Below are positions 53,478 to 56,002 of a stretch of 56,002 nucleotides of DNA, piece after piece; position 1 is the first letter of the stretch; every line of letters begins with the position of its first letter. The notes beneath the pieces are model-generated. The model worked only from the letters and a program-made list of their open reading frames with translations, made no database searches and had not been told where the DNA came from. The translations under genes and the position numbers were made by a program. Source of the DNA: Caballeronia megalochromosomata (GTDB taxonomy: Bacteria > Pseudomonadota > Gammaproteobacteria > Burkholderiales > Burkholderiaceae); the NCBI GenBank assembly GCA_001580565.1, contig LRBF01000176.1, positions 1-56,002 on the forward strand. The letters run 5' to 3'.

Positions 53478-55506
53478 TACGGCGAATAATCAGAATACCC
53501 TTCGTAATTCCAAACAAGGTCAGCAAGCAATGCCGATGCCGACAGGCAGCGGCGCAATGCTCACGTGTAAAGTGCCAGCCAAGCGGCCCATGCCTTGTGT
53601 CATCATCGCGATCCACGGAGTGAATGACGATGGCCAGTTCATGCCGCTGATAGACAAGCATATCTGCGCGGGGCTGAACAAGCGCCTCGGGCGTGACGAC
53701 CTCACGCCTCACAAGTGGGGCGTGTGGACAGAAGGCTCGGAGAACACTGTCCCGGAACTGATGCCCGTCGGTCCTTCCCAGTCGCCCTGCATTCTCGAAG
53801 AGGGGCGCTCTCCGGTCATCCCATTTCATTGGGGTTATCGTCCCGTGGATCGAAAGGCATATCTTGACGATCAGCGCCGTTACAAAGGCCAGTTGGATGC
53901 CAGCAATCGCGATCCCGACTTGCCCTACGACGCCTACTACATCGATGAACGTAACGATGCCAGGAAAGGGTACGCATGCCATGATAACTTCGACAATTGG
54001 CTTAGCGAAAAATACTCGAAGGATGGCGGTCCATTTCCGAATGCAACGAATAATCTCGTGGACATGTGGGGGCCGGGCGTCAGCGGTCGACTCTATGGAA
54101 CTGGGGTTGCTATCACAGGGCTGGTGCTTGGTTCAGAAGGTCGACTCTATAAGAATCCGCACCGCATCTACTATGTGCATGCTGCCCAACGATTGGCGGA
54201 TCTAATTTCAGCTATTCGTCAGCACGCGACTGCCGCCAATGATGTGATCAACATCATCGCTCATAGTCAGGGCACGGAGATCACGATGCTAGCCAATTTC
54301 ATGGTTCAAGAGGCCAAACTTCGTCCCGCGGACAACGTGATTCTGTGCGACTCGCCCTATGCGCTGGAGCCGAACGCTATCGAACTAGAATTTCCGGGAA
54401 AACATCAGTCCCGGGATGCACGCGTTCAAACACTGTCGAATTTTGCGAAGCTGATGCGTGAAGGGCGCAAACCGGTGGAAGCCTCACGTATCATCAGTAC
54501 CGGAGTTGCAAATGAAAAGGCGTGGACCCAGCCGGGTCACGCCCGAGACAACTTCGGCGCTGTCTATAACTACTTCTGTCCTCAGGATAGCGTGGTGAGC
54601 TTGCCCAATGTCCAGGGGATGGGTTGGCAGGGCGTCGAAGATGCCGCGTTGACCCAACTCGGACAGAATTTCGTTCAACGCGTATTTTCAGACGGACACG
54701 CCGTGGGCACAGGGCCGGAGAAGTTCACCCTCACTTACGGCATCTTCCCGATTCCGAAAGACGAAGGCAAACGAACAATTAATGCCCCAGCCATTCCTGA
54801 ACCCTACAAGTTCGCGATATTGACCGGAAAGGACCGCTTGGGCGAGCATCTTGCCGGCACGGCGCTGGCGGGCGAAGGCGCCGGGACGCTGAGAAAGGTC
54901 GTGGATCTGGGGACGGGCGCGGAGACTGATCCTTCGGCGGCACAGGTGCCCTACGTGGCCGCTCGGCGAAACGCAATCAATGCGAGGCTGCAGGCTCGCG
55001 GTTACCCGTACCAGGTGACGGGAGCCTGGACGATGCGTGGCAATCCAAATCTCGTTTTGGTCGACCGCCTCGAGACGAAGGAGGAGGCACTTTCGAGACT
55101 GGCGGAGCGACAAGGGGACTGGTCGCAGCATTCGGCTATCACGTTGAGTCATGACACGATCGAAAAGTGCATGGCTTTCGATGTTGCGATAGGACTGTGC
55201 GTGGCGTTCGACGACGAAAAGTTTTGGTGGACACAGTTGCACCGCGCGGATTGGCGGCATCCGAAAAATCCTGATTCAGATGCCAGAGGGTATTTCAAGA
55301 ACGGAATCTTGCCCCCAATTACAAAGCAGCAGATGAACAAGCCGAAGCTGCCGTCCGGGATTGTGAGCCTATTTGCGCCGCGAGGAAAAGTCGCAATCAT
55401 GGCTGCCCCGGTCTTGACCACCGCGCTTGAAACCTACGATGCGCTCGCGACGCCGACGGGGGGAACGGGGCAGTGGCCGTTGCCTGCGCCCAAGGTGGAG
55501 GGCTAA
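53470..55506 (+). CDS. T6SS lipase-type effector, Tle3/DUF3274-like
   Basis: This 678-residue alpha/beta hydrolase starts within vgrG (ATG 53470, eight-base overlap). The segment CVIIAIHGVNDDGQFM near residue 50 supplies the oxyanion loop and IIAHSQGTEITML has nucleophile Ser266. Overall length, the HGVND motif and the vgrG link fit Tle3-type phospholipase effectors. There is no signal peptide, as expected for VgrG-carried cargo. A predicted toxin in a rival cell's periplasm, it would degrade membrane phospholipids. The active Asp and His cannot be assigned by eye. The next gene encodes a membrane-anchored protein that probably blocks it. Confidence 0.85.
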   Translation: MSNTANNQNTLRNSKQGQQAMPMPTGSGAMLTCKVPAKRPMPCVIIAIHGVNDDGQFMPLIDKHICAGLNKRLGRDDLTPHKWGVWTEGSENTVPELMPVGPSQSPCILEEGRSPVIPFHWGYRPVDRKAYLDDQRRYKGQLDASNRDPDLPYDAYYIDERNDARKGYACHDNFDNWLSEKYSKDGGPFPNATNNLVDMWGPGVSGRLYGTGVAITGLVLGSEGRLYKNPHRIYYVHAAQRLADLISAIRQHATAANDVINIIAHSQGTEITMLANFMVQEAKLRPADNVILCDSPYALEPNAIELEFPGKHQSRDARVQTLSNFAKLMREGRKPVEASRIISTGVANEKAWTQPGHARDNFGAVYNYFCPQDSVVSLPNVQGMGWQGVEDAALTQLGQNFVQRVFSDGHAVGTGPEKFTLTYGIFPIPKDEGKRTINAPAIPEPYKFAILTGKDRLGEHLAGTALAGEGAGTLRKVVDLGTGAETDPSAAQVPYVAARRNAINARLQARGYPYQVTGAWTMRGNPNLVLVDRLETKEEALSRLAERQGDWSQHSAITLSHDTIEKCMAFDVAIGLCVAFDDEKFWWTQLHRADWRHPKNPDSDARGYFKNGILPPITKQQMNKPKLPSGIVSLFAPRGKVAIMAAPVLTTALETYDALATPTGGTGQWPLPAPKVEG

Positions 55507-55509
55507 TCG

Positions 55510-56002
55510 ATGAATGCCAATTACACAAATCTAGTCTGGTGGGCGGTACCGGTGTGGAGTGCCGGGTGCATGGTGCTTGCTTCGGTGCTGCTCTGGAAGC
55601 GCGCTTGCGCCAAGGCGTTGAGCGCAGTGTTGGCTGTCCTGACGGTCATCGCGACCATACCGCTGGTGCCCGGTGTCGCGGCGCGGATGCCCCGAGAGAT
55701 TCCCACGCAGGTGATCTATCGGTTCGACGACCATCGCTGGCTGGAGCTGAAGGGCTGGGAATGCGAGGGCGCGTTGTGGTACTTCGATTCGAAGCTGGGG
55801 ATCGAGACGGAGGTGGTGCCTCACTCCTATCGAATTGTTTTTTACCGCTATGTTCATCCGTCGACTCGATACATCGCTATTCCTGTCGAGGACTTCAGCG
55901 GAATATGGATATCTCAAGATGGAGGACGAACATTTGGAACTCCCGCGCATGTTTTCGTCCCGGATTGGGGGCATTACGATGGTCAACGTCCCATGCCGCA
56001 GG
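55510..56002 (+). CDS. partial: membrane-anchored Tle3 immunity protein candidate
   Basis: An open frame starts at ATG 55510, three bases after the effector stop, and runs off the window after 164 codons. The N-terminus has two hydrophobic segments (LVWWAVPVWSAGCMVLASVLL and ALSAVLAVLTVIATIPLV), then a soluble domain reading IYRFDDHRWLELKGWECEG and PHSYRIVFYRY with many aromatic residues, probably periplasmic. Immunity proteins for Tle3-class lipases sit next to the effector and are anchored to the periplasmic face of the inner membrane, so the layout fits. No domain is recognised with certainty and the C-terminus is missing. Confidence 0.7.
   Translation, partial: MNANYTNLVWWAVPVWSAGCMVLASVLLWKRACAKALSAVLAVLTVIATIPLVPGVAARMPREIPTQVIYRFDDHRWLELKGWECEGALWYFDSKLGIETEVVPHSYRIVFYRYVHPSTRYIAIPVEDFSGIWISQDGGRTFGTPAHVFVPDWGHYDGQRPMPQ

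Overview
The window reads as Burkholderiaceae DNA, most like Paraburkholderia or Caballeronia, and probably a secondary chromosome or megaplasmid. The signs are high GC with strong third-position bias, a Burkholderiales-type trimeric porin with a GTG start, a DUF4148-like secreted protein, ChvE/GguA/GguB transport genes, many LysR regulators, and a REP-like GTCACTTTC hairpin at the left edge. No rRNA, tRNA, CRISPR array, transposase or replication gene was seen. Nearly everything is accessory catabolism, arranged as separate modules that each have their own regulator and often their own transporter.

Layout. (1) 153-3287: dihydroxyacetone-kinase-type DhaK/DhaL pair with a convergent ProP-like MHS transporter. 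(2) 3983-13913, minus strand: aerobic hybrid pathway for anthranilate (2-aminobenzoate). It has a CoA ligase, the flavin monooxygenase/reductase AbmA, an SDR, a MarR regulator, a crotonase, an acyl-CoA dehydrogenase, a thioesterase, a RidA-like protein and an orphan peptide-type binding protein, behind a clear promoter at 13948-13976. (3) 14019-18334, minus strand: an unusual operon joining type II dehydroquinase and shikimate dehydrogenase to a CaiB CoA-transferase, a MaoC hydratase, a VOC protein and a PanE-like reductase, with a divergent LysR. (4) 19355-23349: LysR, a divergent shikimate-dehydrogenase paralogue with an altered substrate pocket, a TIM-barrel isomerase and an MFS carrier. 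(5) 24052-37094: porin, LacI and LysR regulators, a hydroxyquinol-type intradiol dioxygenase, an AP-endonuclease-2-family isomerase/lyase, two Gfo/Idh/MocA dehydrogenases, a ChvE-GguAB sugar ABC transporter, a Dabb protein and maleylacetate reductase. (6) 38729-42298: phosphonoacetate hydrolase, an OPA-type transporter and LysR. (7) 42317-47162: LysR, MFS, SDR, isomerase and a COG3618 amidohydrolase, probably a sugar-acid or lactone route. (8) 48395-50727: a small-molecule kinase translationally coupled to a divergent enolase that lacks a conserved active-site histidine. (9) 50994-end: a type VI secretion vgrG, a Tle3-like lipase effector and a partial membrane-anchored protein that is probably its immunity protein.

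The best candidate for an undescribed system is module 5. It couples sugar import and sugar oxidation/elimination enzymes to hydroxyquinol ring cleavage, with no aromatic hydroxylase and no glycosidase. The promoter regions of its porin and its dioxygenase share an extended similar block about 80 bp long, which suggests one regulon. Two models fit: oxidation/elimination cleavage of a trihydroxybenzene glycoside, or conversion of a cyclitol to hydroxyquinol. Other leads are the kinase-enolase pair, the AroQ/AroE/CoA operon, and the crotonase in the anthranilate cluster, which lacks both canonical glutamates. All functional calls come from reading motifs by eye; no database search was run.
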